Positions 25,095 to 34,383 of a stretch of DNA of 64,000 nucleotides are shown piece after piece. Source of the stretch: Rhizobium leguminosarum bv. viciae USDA 2370. Lineage in GTDB: Bacteria > Pseudomonadota > Alphaproteobacteria > Rhizobiales > Rhizobiaceae. Below the pieces are notes generated by a model. That model worked only from the letters and a program-made list of their open reading frames with translations. It did not search any database and had not been told where the DNA came from. Position numbers and translations under genes: made by a program. The DNA lies in NCBI RefSeq assembly GCF_002008365.1, contig NZ_MRDL01000036.1:771235-835234 (forward strand), written 5' to 3'. Position 1 is the first letter of the stretch, and every line of letters begins with the position of its first letter.

Positions 25095-26792
25095 TTGAAG
25101 GTCGGGCTCACATCGCACATTACGTTCGTCCTGGTGACGCTCACCTGCGCGGCGGCTGTCGTGTTGTGCGGATTTGCGTGGCTCGCAGCGGTGAAGGTCG
25201 ATGATCTCTCGCTCCGTCGGCAGGCCGATTTCGTCCGGCAGGGGCTGGAAGAGCAGATCGCGGCACTTCCCCGGGAGCAGGAAAGCGTCACCAAATGGGA
25301 CGATGCCTTCCTCTATACCAAACAGCGGAACCATGAGTGGCTGCTCGACAATGTCGGCCAGTGGACCAACCGCTATTTCGGGCACGACAGAACCTACATC
25401 TTCGACGACACCAATCGCCTGATGTTCGCCTTCCGTGACGGCGCCGATGCCATGCCGCCGCGGCTCGGTGACGACGACGGCCAAGAAATGACTGCTCTCG
25501 CCGGAGAGATGCGCGCCGTTCTCGTCGAGCGGGCTGCAAAGCCCGGCGCTGAAGCGCTTGGTCAACTGGCCAAGGTTCGGACGATTATGATCGGCAACAG
25601 ACCGGCAATTGCCAGTGCGCGTCCCATTCTGCCGAGCTCGGCCAGGATGCAGATCGAGGCGGGCCAGGAGTTCATCGCCATCTCGGTCAAGTTCATCGAT
25701 GGAAAAACTGCCGAAAACATCGCCCATCATGCGCTGCTCGAAGGGTTGCATTTCGCGCCTTCGAAAGGTGAGGACGAGCGGGCGCAAGTGTTGGTGTCGT
25801 CCCATAACGGCGGCACGATCGGCTATCTCGTGTGGCCGCCTATCCTGCCCGGTTTTATGCTGCTTCATCAAATCGCGCCGGCAGGGCTCGGTTGCCTGGC
25901 GCTGCTGATCACCGTGGTGTTCTGGCTCGGACGAGGTCTGCATCGCACCTCGCTGACCCTGCTGGACAGCCAAGAGCAGCTCACGCACCACCGCAACCAT
26001 CTGGAAGAGATGGTGGCCGATCGAACGGCCGAGATCGAAAGGCAGAGAGAGGAACTGGACCGCCTGCTGGTGCACGAACGCCAGGTGAATGCGCTCCAGC
26101 GCCAGTTCGTCGCCATGGCCTCGCACGAGTTTCGCACGCCGCTCGCCATCATCGACGCCGCTGCGCAGCGGCTCTGCCGCTCGACCACCAACGTCAGCGG
26201 CGATTACGTTCACGAAAAGGCCGGCGTGATCCGCAGTGCGGTGGTGCGCATGGTCGATCTGATGGAGAGTATCCTCGCCAGCGGGCGGCTCGAAACCGGA
26301 CAGATCACACTGAAGCGGAGCGAAGGTGACCTGAAAGCGGTGCTCGTCACGTGCTGCGACAGGCAGCGCCATCTCAGCCGCACGCATGTGTTCCATCTCG
26401 ATCTTGAGCCCATACCGGATGTATTGACGTTCGATCGCAGCGCGATGGAACAGGTCTTCACCAACCTGATTTCGAACGCCGTCAAATATTCACCCGACGC
26501 GCCTGACATTCATGTTCGCGCCCGGGCCGACGACAAGACGGTGGAGATCGCCATCTCCGACAGCGGCATCGGCATGGATGCGGAGGATCTGCCGAAGCTG
26601 TTCCAGCCCTATTATCGCGCCCGCAGCGCGACGGGCATTGCCGGGACGGGCATCGGTCTCAACGTCGTCAAGCAGGTTATCGAACTACACGGCGGCACCG
26701 TCGAGGTGACGAGCGAGCTTGGCAAAGGCACAACATTCACCATTCTTCTGCCAATAGAGTTTCTATTGTCGGATCAACAAGTCGCAGCTTAA
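25095..26792 (+). CDS. CHASE4-domain sensor histidine kinase
   Basis: This protein of about 565 residues has a first membrane helix (FVLVTLTCAAAVVLCGFAWL), a periplasmic CHASE4-type domain (VTKWDDAFLYTKQRNHEWLL to about residue 260) and a second helix (APAGLGCLALLITVVFWLG). A coiled coil (EEMVADRTAEIERQREELDR) leads to a HisKA/HATPase core. The phosphoacceptor is in MASHEFRTPL at about residue 344; the N box (NLISNAVKYS), G1 (DSGIGM) and G2 (GTGIGLNVVK) are intact. The start is uncertain: TTG 25095 has AAAAGG upstream and TTG 25047 is also possible. The response regulator follows 10 bases later. Confidence 0.9.
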   Translation: MKVGLTSHITFVLVTLTCAAAVVLCGFAWLAAVKVDDLSLRRQADFVRQGLEEQIAALPREQESVTKWDDAFLYTKQRNHEWLLDNVGQWTNRYFGHDRTYIFDDTNRLMFAFRDGADAMPPRLGDDDGQEMTALAGEMRAVLVERAAKPGAEALGQLAKVRTIMIGNRPAIASARPILPSSARMQIEAGQEFIAISVKFIDGKTAENIAHHALLEGLHFAPSKGEDERAQVLVSSHNGGTIGYLVWPPILPGFMLLHQIAPAGLGCLALLITVVFWLGRGLHRTSLTLLDSQEQLTHHRNHLEEMVADRTAEIERQREELDRLLVHERQVNALQRQFVAMASHEFRTPLAIIDAAAQRLCRSTTNVSGDYVHEKAGVIRSAVVRMVDLMESILASGRLETGQITLKRSEGDLKAVLVTCCDRQRHLSRTHVFHLDLEPIPDVLTFDRSAMEQVFTNLISNAVKYSPDAPDIHVRARADDKTVEIAISDSGIGMDAEDLPKLFQPYYRARSATGIAGTGIGLNVVKQVIELHGGTVEVTSELGKGTTFTILLPIEFLLSDQQVAA

Positions 26793-26802
26793 GGAAGAGC
26801 TC

Positions 26803-27204
26803 ATGGTTACAGTCCTGTGCATAGAAGACGAAGTCGAGATCCGGAACCTCCTCGTCGAAGAGTTGAGCGAAGCCGGCTACAGGACGCTCGAGGCCTCGAA
26901 CGGCGCCGAGGGACTGGAAATGATCCTGTCGAAATGGCCCGATATCGTCATCAGCGACATTTCGATGCCGGTCATGGATGGGCACCAGCTTCTGGCGGAA
27001 ATTCAGATCAACCACCCCGAGCTCTCCAACATTCCCTTCATCCTGCTGACGGCACTGACCGATCGGGAAAACACGCTAGCCGGCCTGCGCGGCGGAGCGG
27101 CGGACTATCTGACGAAGCCGCTCGACTTCGATCTGCTGCTCGCCAAGCTCGAAGGCTGCGTGACCCGTCTTGCCAACGACAAGGCGGTTCACCGGTCGTT
27201 CTGA
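26803..27204 (+). CDS. Single-domain response regulator
   Basis: This 133-residue protein is a lone receiver domain. The acidic pocket is E8/D9, the phosphoacceptor is D52 (ISDISMPVMDG), with the conserved threonine in LLTAL and lysine in LTKPLDF. No output domain follows, so it must act by protein contact, as CheY or phosphorelay intermediates do. It follows the CHASE4 kinase by 10 bases with the site GGAAGAG and is its obvious cognate partner. Confidence 0.93.
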   Translation: MVTVLCIEDEVEIRNLLVEELSEAGYRTLEASNGAEGLEMILSKWPDIVISDISMPVMDGHQLLAEIQINHPELSNIPFILLTALTDRENTLAGLRGGAADYLTKPLDFDLLLAKLEGCVTRLANDKAVHRSF

Positions 27205-27268
27205 TGATCGATGGCGTTAGGGGTGTCTGCGTCAATTCCACGCCTCGCGCGATTTTGACATTGGCGGC

Positions 27269-27639
27269 TCAGCCGGCAATGGTTCCCTGATGGAAGACGA
27301 TTTTCCAGCTCCCGCCAGAGCTTTGCCAGATGGTGGTTCTGAGCGTCGTCCTGCCGGGTTCGTCCAGCGTGTAGTTCAGCAGATAGAGGTTTTCGGCGAG
27401 TCCGCGGATCGAGAAGTCCCGGCAGGGCCAGTCATGCCTTTCCGGCTGCTGGTAGCGCTCCAGTAGGTTGGCGATGACGAAGTCGCGCCGATAGATCCTG
27501 CCGCTTGCGCCGATCTCGAAGAAATCCTCCGCCGTCATCGAAACCAGATCGTCGCAGCTCGTGCCGAGGCGCGGCGATGGAATATCGGCTCCCTCTGCCG
27601 GAGTTCATCGAGGATGGTTTCCAGATCGAGATCGGACAT
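27269..27639 (-). pseudogene. Frameshifted SnoaL/DUF4440-like gene
   Basis: The gene starts at 27639 with MSDLDLETILDELRQREPIF. After FHRR, around 27565-27575, the reading frame shifts. The rest, GTSCDDLVSMTAEDFFEIG and onward to KIVFHQGTIAG, continues in another frame to 27269. Joined, the two parts make a nuclear-transport-factor-2-like protein of about 122 residues. A single-base change near CGCCGCGCC restores one frame. It may be a true inactivation or an error in the sequence. Confidence 0.75.
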
Positions 27640-27828
27640 CGTCAAATTCCGTGAGAGCGAATGTCGAACAATATCAATTTTGTTCTGTCGCGATGTTATC
27701 GCGACGTTCCGCCTGCTCAGCAACCTCAGTTTGGACCGACGACCGATGATCATGCAACGACGCTGCGGCCCGCATTCCTGTTCGAGGCCGATAGACCCCG
27801 TGTTTTGCGTGCCGATCGTTCCTTCGGC

Positions 27829-29652
27829 TCAAGCCGTTCTGCGAAGGGCGTAGGCGCTTTCCTGCGCGGTCTCGTTCAGATTGAACTGCCTGATCAACTG
27901 GCGAAGCGTGGCGCCTTCGTCGGCAAGCGATGCGGAAGCGGCGCTCGCCTCCTCGACCATGGCTGCGTTTTGCTGCGTGGTCTGGTCTAGGCTGTTGACG
28001 GCCGTATTGATCTCCGCCAGGCCGACGGATTGTTCCCGGGCGGAGACGGCGATTGCCTCGACATGGCGGTTGATGGCAACGATCAGCTCGCCGATGGTTT
28101 TCAACGCTTCGCCGGTTTTCGAGACCAGTCCGACGCCGGCTGCGACTTCTCCCGCCGATGCATGGATCAGCGTTTTGATTTCCTTGGCCGCCTGTGCGGA
28201 GCGCTGCGCCAGTTCGCGGACCTCCTGCGCCACCACGGCAAATCCCTTGCCTGCCTCGCCGGCGCGCGCGGCCTCGACACCGGCATTGAGGGCCAAGAGA
28301 TTGGTCTGGAACGCGATCTCGTCGATCACGCCGATGATGTTGGAAATCTGGCTGGAGGATTGCTCGATCCGACTCATGGCCTGGACCGCCTGGCTTACGA
28401 TCTCACCTGATGTCGTCGCACCGGCATTCGCCTGCGCGGCCACCTCGCGGGCTTCCTCGGCGCGCTTGGAGGCGGATGCGACATTGGCTGTGATTTCATC
28501 GAGAGCAGCGGCTGTCTGCTCGAGCGCCGCTGCCTGTTGTTCGGTTCGTTTCGCCAGGTCGTTTGCGCTGTTGGCGATTTCATTCGAGCCGCCGTCGATA
28601 TTGACGGCTGATCCCGCCACTTTGGCGAGGGTCTGGCAGAGTTTTGCGACGGCGCCGTTGAAATCCCCGCGCAGGCCCTCGAAATCCGCATCGAAAGGCT
28701 CGCTGATCTGAACGGTGAGATCGCCGCCGGCAAGTTGTTTCAGGCTCTCTGCCAATCCGTTCGTGGCTTGCGCCATCGCTGCAGCCCGCGCGCGCTCCGT
28801 CTGCTCGCGGCGCTGCCGCTCAGATTCCGTCAGCACCCGATTCGTTTCGATATTTTCGTCGGCTCTGATCTTGGCGAGCGCGGTCTGCCGAAAGACCTCA
28901 ACCGCTGCCGCCATCGCACCGATTTCGTCCGTGCGGCTGGAATAGGGAATCTGCGTGCCGGTGTCGCCAGCGGCCAGCCCGGTCATCGATTGCGTGATCT
29001 TCTTGATCGGACGCGAGATCTGGATCGCCACATAGGAGATTGCGCCAGCAACGATTGCAATCACGAGTGCCGTGAACACCGAGGTTGTCCAGAGAATGCC
29101 CAAGTACGTGGATTGACTGTTTTCGTATGACGCCTCGGAGCCATTGACGTTTATCGTCAGCAATTCATTGGCCAATTCTTCCGCGCGATCGACGAATGGC
29201 TCCATGTCGGAATAGAAGATCGTCTTGGCAACATCGTTGTCGTTCTTGCGGGACTTTTCCAGCATAGGCGCGGACGATTTCTGGTAGCTGGCGGCCTGCT
29301 CCTCGATCTGCTGCAGCAATTGGCCTTCGCGCGGCGAGGATATAAGCGGCTTATAAGCTGCAATCGCATCGTCAAGCTCAGTGCGTTGAGAGGTAATCTT
29401 TGCTTCTGCGGCGGCGATAGCCTGGTCGCTGATCGACATGATATGGTTGGCGTAGGCAAACTTCATGCGTTCCAGCTCGAAGCCGATATTGCGGGCTACC
29501 GAAACACTCGGCAGCCAGTTCTTGGCGATTGCCGTCGTGTCCTGGTTAACCTGCTGCACGCTCCTGAGGGAAAACAGCCCAAAGCTCAAGAAGATGAACG
29601 CAAACGTTACATTGATGATTGTCAGCGAGGTTCGAACCTTTGGCTTGCGCAT
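27829..29652 (-). CDS. Methyl-accepting chemotaxis protein
   Basis: This 607-residue chemoreceptor has an N-terminal membrane helix (LTIINVTFAFIFLSFGLFSL), a periplasmic four-helix-bundle ligand domain (about residues 30-185), a second helix (WTTSVFTALVIAIVAGAISY) and a HAMP domain. A long cytoplasmic coiled coil follows, with the signalling hairpin DEIAFQTNLLALNAGVEAAR and KGFAVVAQEVRELA. No C-terminal NWETF-type CheR pentapeptide is visible. ATG 29652 has AAGG upstream. It stands alone, as scattered rhizobial chemoreceptors do; the ligand is unknown. Confidence 0.95.
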   Translation of the reverse strand: MRKPKVRTSLTIINVTFAFIFLSFGLFSLRSVQQVNQDTTAIAKNWLPSVSVARNIGFELERMKFAYANHIMSISDQAIAAAEAKITSQRTELDDAIAAYKPLISSPREGQLLQQIEEQAASYQKSSAPMLEKSRKNDNDVAKTIFYSDMEPFVDRAEELANELLTINVNGSEASYENSQSTYLGILWTTSVFTALVIAIVAGAISYVAIQISRPIKKITQSMTGLAAGDTGTQIPYSSRTDEIGAMAAAVEVFRQTALAKIRADENIETNRVLTESERQRREQTERARAAAMAQATNGLAESLKQLAGGDLTVQISEPFDADFEGLRGDFNGAVAKLCQTLAKVAGSAVNIDGGSNEIANSANDLAKRTEQQAAALEQTAAALDEITANVASASKRAEEAREVAAQANAGATTSGEIVSQAVQAMSRIEQSSSQISNIIGVIDEIAFQTNLLALNAGVEAARAGEAGKGFAVVAQEVRELAQRSAQAAKEIKTLIHASAGEVAAGVGLVSKTGEALKTIGELIVAINRHVEAIAVSAREQSVGLAEINTAVNSLDQTTQQNAAMVEEASAASASLADEGATLRQLIRQFNLNETAQESAYALRRTA

Positions 29653-29851
29653 GCAATACCTTCTTCGGAGCAATGATCAGGCCAAAGTTCTAGACTTGGT
29701 GATCGTTTGGCGTCTCCGAATTTTAACTCTCTGCATTTAAAGAAAAATGAATACATGTATGAGGCATAGCGGGCAGGCGGCTGTGTTCCGCGCGTCTTAC
29801 GCGGATGACCACTAGTACGAGGACGGTTGCCGCCGAAGAGCACCCTTGTGT

Positions 29852-31243
29852 CTAATGCCTCTCTTTCGCCAGGAAGTCGCGGAGCGCCTCGAAGACGCGC
29901 GGGTCGAGCGTTTGAGACACGTTGAAGCGCATGAAATTCGTTGCCGATTGCGACAGGCTGAATGCGTTTCCGGGAGCCAAAACGATCCTCTTTTCCAATG
30001 CGGCCCGCGCCACATCAGCCGCATCGATGCCGTCGGGCAGCAAGCACCAGAGGAACATTCCGGCCTGGGGCTCCAGCCAGGGCGTTATGCCGAGATTCTT
30101 CAGCCGGGCCGAGACCTCGCTCATCGCACGGGAGAGCCGGTGTCTCAGCGTCTCCATGTGTTTGCGATAGCTGCCGTCGCTCAAGACGTTCAGCACCAGT
30201 TCCGCCGTCAGCCGGCCGCCGCCGAAGGAGGTGGCGATCTTGAGGTCTGTGAGGCCATCAATCCATTCCGGTTTCGCCACGACGAAGCCGCAGCGGGCCG
30301 AGGCCGACAAGGTCTTCGAGAAGCTGCCGATGTGGATAACCCGCTCGAGCCCGTCGAAGGCGGCAAGGCGGGGAGCCGGCGTATATTCAAAATCGGCGAA
30401 GATATCGTCCTCGATGATGGCCAGGTCGAACTGGTCGGCGAGTTTTAGAACGCGGTGGGCGGTAACAGGAGACAACGTCGCGCCTGTGGGATTGTGGATG
30501 GCGGAGTTGGTGATGTAGAGCCGCGGACGCTCATCGGCGACGACTTGCGCAAACGCTTCGATATCGGGACCGGACGGCGTGTAGGGCACACCAACGATCT
30601 TTGCCCGATGGGCGCGCAGGAGCGCATGGAAATTGAAATAGCAGGGATCGTCGACCAGCACCGTGTCGCCGGGTTCCAGCAGGAAACGGCAGAGCAGATC
30701 GATTGCCTGCGTGCCGGAATCGGCCAGCATGATTTGGTCGGGGGAGGTTTCGATCCCCCGTTCGCCCAGGCGGCGGGAAATCAGCTGGCGCAGTTGCGGC
30801 AAGCCGAGCGGCGAGCCGTAATCGGCGAGGGCCGGCCCGTCGGCGCGGGCAAGCGTTCTGAGCCCGCGGCGCATGCCGTCCCCCGGTAGCCAGGAGGGCG
30901 GCAGCCAGCCGCAGCCGGGCTTCAGGTCGGCTTCGGCTGCCTCCAGCGATTGCCGCGATATCCAGAACGGATCCACCGCGCGGTCGAGCTTCGGTCCGGT
31001 CTCGGCAAGCGCAAAGGGCGCTGCCTGGTTGGCGACGTAGAATCCCGAGCCTGGTCTTGCCAGGATCGCGCCTTCGGCGACCAACCGCTCATAAGCGTCG
31101 ACGACTGTCGATGTCGACAGCTTCAACGTCGCGGCCAACCCCCGCACAGAGGGTAGCTTTGCGCCCGGCGTCAGGCTGCGCCCGGCGATGCGCTGCCTGA
31201 TCGTCGCGGCGACCATCTCCACGCGCGTGCGTCCTTCGTTCAT
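29852..31243 (-). CDS. MocR-type regulator (GntR HTH plus aminotransferase)
   Basis: This 463-residue protein fuses an N-terminal GntR winged helix (residues about 8-75: LPSVRGLAATLKLSTSTVVD and YERLVAEGAILARPGSGFYV) to a class I aminotransferase-like domain. The pyridoxal phosphate lysine is K310 in SFSKTLSASARCG; the cofactor aspartate lies in IIEDDIFADFEY. Such proteins usually sense an amine or pyridoxal compound rather than transaminate. ATG 31243 has AGGAAG upstream; ATG 31264 is possible. It is divergent from an EamA transporter, its likely target, across a near-perfect palindrome. Confidence 0.92.
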   Translation of the reverse strand: MNEGRTRVEMVAATIRQRIAGRSLTPGAKLPSVRGLAATLKLSTSTVVDAYERLVAEGAILARPGSGFYVANQAAPFALAETGPKLDRAVDPFWISRQSLEAAEADLKPGCGWLPPSWLPGDGMRRGLRTLARADGPALADYGSPLGLPQLRQLISRRLGERGIETSPDQIMLADSGTQAIDLLCRFLLEPGDTVLVDDPCYFNFHALLRAHRAKIVGVPYTPSGPDIEAFAQVVADERPRLYITNSAIHNPTGATLSPVTAHRVLKLADQFDLAIIEDDIFADFEYTPAPRLAAFDGLERVIHIGSFSKTLSASARCGFVVAKPEWIDGLTDLKIATSFGGGRLTAELVLNVLSDGSYRKHMETLRHRLSRAMSEVSARLKNLGITPWLEPQAGMFLWCLLPDGIDAADVARAALEKRIVLAPGNAFSLSQSATNFMRFNVSQTLDPRVFEALRDFLAKERH

Positions 31244-31264
31244 CCGTATTGCTTCCTGCACCAT

Positions 31265-31284
31265 TACAGTTTCGCGAAATTGTA
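31265..31284. promoter_or_regulatory. Palindrome in MocR/EamA divergent region
   Basis: TACAGTTTCGCGAAATTGTA is a 20-base palindrome with one mismatched pair, placed in the 99-base gap between the MocR and EamA genes. A direct repeat ACTGTG/ACTGTC follows at about 31290-31300, as is common in MocR operators. Confidence 0.5.
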
Positions 31285-31342
31285 TCAGACTGTGACTGTC
31301 ATAACCATCCGTGTTGGCCGATAAGAGCTAGAGAATGAAGGA

Positions 31343-32230
31343 ATGCAGCGCATCATGGAGCGCGAGATGGACCGCATGGCATCGGGATGGATCAATGGTT
31401 TTATCGGGGTGGTGATCTTCAGCGGATCGCTGCCGGCGACGCGCGTGGCGGTGATGCAGTTCGATCCGGTCTTTCGCACCGTGACGCGCGCGGCGATCGC
31501 CGGCATTCTCGCCCTTGGCCTGCTGATCGCTTTCAGAGAGAAGCGACCGAGCCGGCGTGACATTCTCTCCCTTGCCGTCGTGGCGTTGGGAGTCGTTGTC
31601 GGCTTCCCCCTGTTGACGGCGCTGGCGCTGCACCATGTCACGTCAGCCCATTCGATCGTATTCATCGGCCTGCTGCCACTCTCGACGGCGATCTTCGGCG
31701 TGGTCCGTGGCGGAGAACGGCCGAAGCCGGCATTCTGGCTCTTTTCGGTTCTCGGCAGTGCGCTGGTGGCGGGATTCGCACTGACGCAGGGGCTGACGGC
31801 CTCGCCGGTCGGCGATCTCCTGATGCTGGCGGCAGTCGTCGTCTGCGGCCTCGGCTATGCCGAAGGCGGCAGGCTTTCGCGCACGCTCGGCGGGTGGCAG
31901 GTGATTTCCTGGGCGCTCGTGCTGTCGTTGCCGGTGACGGTCGCGGTCGCGCTTTTCCATAGGCCGGAGACCTTCTCTGGCATCGAAGTGCCGGCGCTGC
32001 TCGGCCTTGCCTATGTCTCGCTGTTTTCCATGCTGATCGGCTTCATCTTCTGGTATCGCGGCCTATCGCAGGGCGGCATCGCCGCCGTCGGCCAACTGCA
32101 GCTGCTCCAGCCGTTCTTCGGGCTGGCGCTCGCCGCAACCCTGCTGCACGAGCCCGTGACCTGGGCCATGCTCGCCGTGACGGTTGCCGTTATCCTCTGC
32201 GTCGCCGGCGCCCGCAGGTTTGCGCGGTAG
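31343..32230 (+). CDS. EamA/DMT family transporter
   Basis: This protein of up to 295 residues has about ten membrane helices arranged as two EamA repeats, each ending in a helix such as ALHHVTSAHSIVFIGLLPLS and GGIAAVGQLQLLQPFFGLAL. Members export amino acids, polyamines or other metabolites. Starts at 31343, 31355 and 31367 are possible; 31367 has the best-placed GGAG. Divergence from a MocR regulator suggests export of an amine or amino acid under its control. Confidence 0.9.
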   Translation: MQRIMEREMDRMASGWINGFIGVVIFSGSLPATRVAVMQFDPVFRTVTRAAIAGILALGLLIAFREKRPSRRDILSLAVVALGVVVGFPLLTALALHHVTSAHSIVFIGLLPLSTAIFGVVRGGERPKPAFWLFSVLGSALVAGFALTQGLTASPVGDLLMLAAVVVCGLGYAEGGRLSRTLGGWQVISWALVLSLPVTVAVALFHRPETFSGIEVPALLGLAYVSLFSMLIGFIFWYRGLSQGGIAAVGQLQLLQPFFGLALAATLLHEPVTWAMLAVTVAVILCVAGARRFAR

Positions 32231-32290
32231 GCTTGTCCGTCGCTTTACAGAGGATACGTTTTAGGGGGCAAGATTCTTCAACGAGTCAAC

Positions 32291-32626
32291 TCATGTCTCT
32301 TCAATATTGAATCCATAGGCTCGCGTGACGAGCGCAACACGGATTTCGTACCGAGTATACCAATCTGACCGACCGCGATTTTGCGCCTGAATGTGATCGA
32401 CGACTGATTTCCAGGCTCGAATGCTATCCTCATCCTTCCAATAGGAGATGAGTATGCCGAAACCGTCTGCCCCGCGAGCACTTTCGAAGCCGAGATAACC
32501 TGGCTGCTGTTTTGCAAGTTCCGTCATCGCATAACCCATCTCGCCATAGCCGTTGTCGAGCTTTGTTCGTTGAGAGGAAAAACTGACCATATAGTATGGC
32601 GGTTCAGGCAAAGCGGCGGTGGACAT
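32291..32626 (-). CDS. Antibiotic biosynthesis monooxygenase-like (ABM) protein
   Basis: This 111-residue protein is a single dimeric alpha/beta barrel domain of the ABM type: YYMVSFSSQRT, MTELAKQQPGYLGFESARG, GFGILISYWKDEDSIRAWKS, then HIQAQNRGRSDWYTRYEIRVA. These residues match the heme-degrading/quinone monooxygenase-like group common in proteobacteria. The start at 32626 has GGAG upstream. The gene stands alone, convergent with the EamA gene. Confidence 0.85.
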   Translation of the reverse strand: MSTAALPEPPYYMVSFSSQRTKLDNGYGEMGYAMTELAKQQPGYLGFESARGADGFGILISYWKDEDSIRAWKSVVDHIQAQNRGRSDWYTRYEIRVALVTRAYGFNIEET

Positions 32627-33151
32627 TTGGGCTCCGATCGATTGCTATGTGTGTGGTTTATCGCCGCGATCGCAATACTGCTGTCGGCATACTGCGAAAG
32701 CGAGCAATCTTAGGCGCGGCGGATTGCCCCTCATCTTGAGTCATCCATCTGCCGTGACAGCTCGATGCCGTTTTGCCATGGTTGCGCCGGGGCTTCGGAC
32801 TGAATACCATCCATCATGGTTCGACAAGTTCTCTTTGATCGGTATCAGCGATCCGTTGTGACGGCTGGGCCCTCGCTCGCTCAATGTCGGGAAAGCGCAA
32901 GAGTTGCTCTTATGGCTATGGCCCCCGGCGAGGTCTGCCAGCGGCAGGTGCTGGCCTCGACAATTTCGCTCACCCGTTTTCGTCGACCGTGGCAAACTGC
33001 GATGGCGGTGATCGCGGCATTTCTCGCGAGATCACCATCCACCTGCTGAATTCAGGCGGAGGCACCGCAGTGACCCGTCGAAGCTCCAAGCAGGCGTTGG
33101 TCTCCGCTTTGCGCGACGCCGACATTGCGACAAGCAATCACCCTGGCCGAT
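32627..33151. other. Gene-free interval of about 525 bases
   Basis: Open frames here are short, overlap in several phases and have no family resemblance or ribosome sites. The interval may contain the ABM promoter next to 32626. I see no repeat or RNA gene in it. Confidence 0.5.
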
Positions 33152-33679
33152 CTATTCGCTGTTTCCGCGACCCTTTGCTTCCCGCACCAGGTCCGGCATT
33201 CCATCGTGGGGACCGAGGGCGTGGGTGGGATGGTCATCCCACCAATCATCGTGCAGCGGTCGGCGGTGAGGGTGGAGCGGGTAGAAAATGCGGTTCTCGG
33301 CCTTGTGGCGCTCACCGACGACAAGGAGGTGCACCTCGGCTTGCGTGTTGTTGAGGAAACTATGGGCGATCCCGGTGCCGGCCGGAAATCCGACGGCGTC
33401 GCCCTGTTTCAGGCGATAGAGATGGCCGTCAAGCCAGACATCGGGCTCGCCTTCGAGAACGTAGACGAATTCCTCCTCGCAGCTCTCGGCATGCGGAAAG
33501 GAGGTGCGCCGGCCAGGCGGCAAGCGCTCGTGATGAATGCCCAATTTTGCCAGACCGAAATATCGTCCGAAAGGCGCACCAATGCTCATCAGTTCGTCGT
33601 CATCGTCATAGTGCGAGTCGTCCGGCCGTTCGATCTCGCTCCAATGGACGATAAAGGACGGCCGCTCCAGCGTTGCCAT
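33152..33679 (-). CDS. Cupin-domain protein
   Basis: This 175-residue protein has one cupin fold in the central part: motif 1 FPHAESCEEEFVYVLEGEPD with the metal-binding H/E set, and motif 2 GDAVGFPAGTGIAHSFLN. The C-terminal HPHRRPLHDDWWDDHPTHAL is typical of the COG3837 group of uncharacterised sugar- or metal-binding cupins. The start at 33679 has AGGAGG upstream. No catalytic role can be assigned. Confidence 0.88.
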   Translation of the reverse strand: MATLERPSFIVHWSEIERPDDSHYDDDDELMSIGAPFGRYFGLAKLGIHHERLPPGRRTSFPHAESCEEEFVYVLEGEPDVWLDGHLYRLKQGDAVGFPAGTGIAHSFLNNTQAEVHLLVVGERHKAENRIFYPLHPHRRPLHDDWWDDHPTHALGPHDGMPDLVREAKGRGNSE

Positions 33680-33879
33680 GGTAATCCTCCTGAGTGTGAG
33701 AGGTTCAGATGACTGGGGATGCGAATTCCATCAATCCGTATGGCGATGCTGCCGTGAATGGAAAGCGACCGCAAGGGCGAAACGGCGCTCCCACGCAAGC
33801 GGCGCGGTCCTGAAGGTTCTGGGGCGAGCGCTTCGTGCAGCGGCGGCTCCCCATCCAGACGCGGGTTTCTACGACTGAC

Positions 33880-34266
33880 TCACTTCGCAGGCACGACGAG
33901 CGTCTCTCCCTTGCGGACGATGTAGGTTGCCAATTCCGAAGCCTTGCCGCTGCCGACGTTCTTCGCCGAGTGAACGACGCCTGATGGAATGAAGAGGGAT
34001 TGGCCGGCTTTAAGGGTAACCGGCTGTCTGCCTTCAAGCTGGTATTTCAGCGTTCCCTCAATGACGAAAGCGATCTCCTCGCCAGGATGTGAGTGATCGG
34101 GGGCGAGAACGCCCGGCGCGAAATCGACGCGGACCTGAATGGCCTCGTGGCCGGGCACGTCGATATCGTTCCTGATGAGATCGGTGCGCTGCAGCGGCTG
34201 TTCTGCATGTGCTGTTGCTGCGCCGCCGAGAGCAAAGGCGAGCGCGATAGCCTGGATCATTTTCAT
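33880..34266 (-). CDS. Exported cupin protein
   Basis: This 128-residue protein has a signal peptide (MKMIQAIALAFALGGAATAHA) followed by one cupin domain. The metal site is visible in APDHSHPGEEIAFVIEG (two His, one Glu) and the second motif in LFIPSGVVHSAKN. Such periplasmic single-domain cupins are widespread and uncharacterised. AGGATG precedes the ATG at 34266. It is on the same strand as the other cupin gene 200 bases away but has its own leader. Confidence 0.9.
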   Translation of the reverse strand: MKMIQAIALAFALGGAATAHAEQPLQRTDLIRNDIDVPGHEAIQVRVDFAPGVLAPDHSHPGEEIAFVIEGTLKYQLEGRQPVTLKAGQSLFIPSGVVHSAKNVGSGKASELATYIVRKGETLVVPAK

Positions 34267-34383
34267 GTGGTCATCCTTTCTGGATTTAAACCAATCTCGA
34301 CCATTGGGTCGCGTCCGGATTTCACCTGAGGATTGAACCAGGGATGTGTCTGAAAACCCCCATTTTTGTAATCCAGTGTATCA

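Noticed and set aside
24972..26396. Long minus-strand open frame of 474 codons opposite the CHASE4 kinase
   Set aside because: Antisense to an intact histidine kinase; histidine/arginine-rich shadow with no motif.
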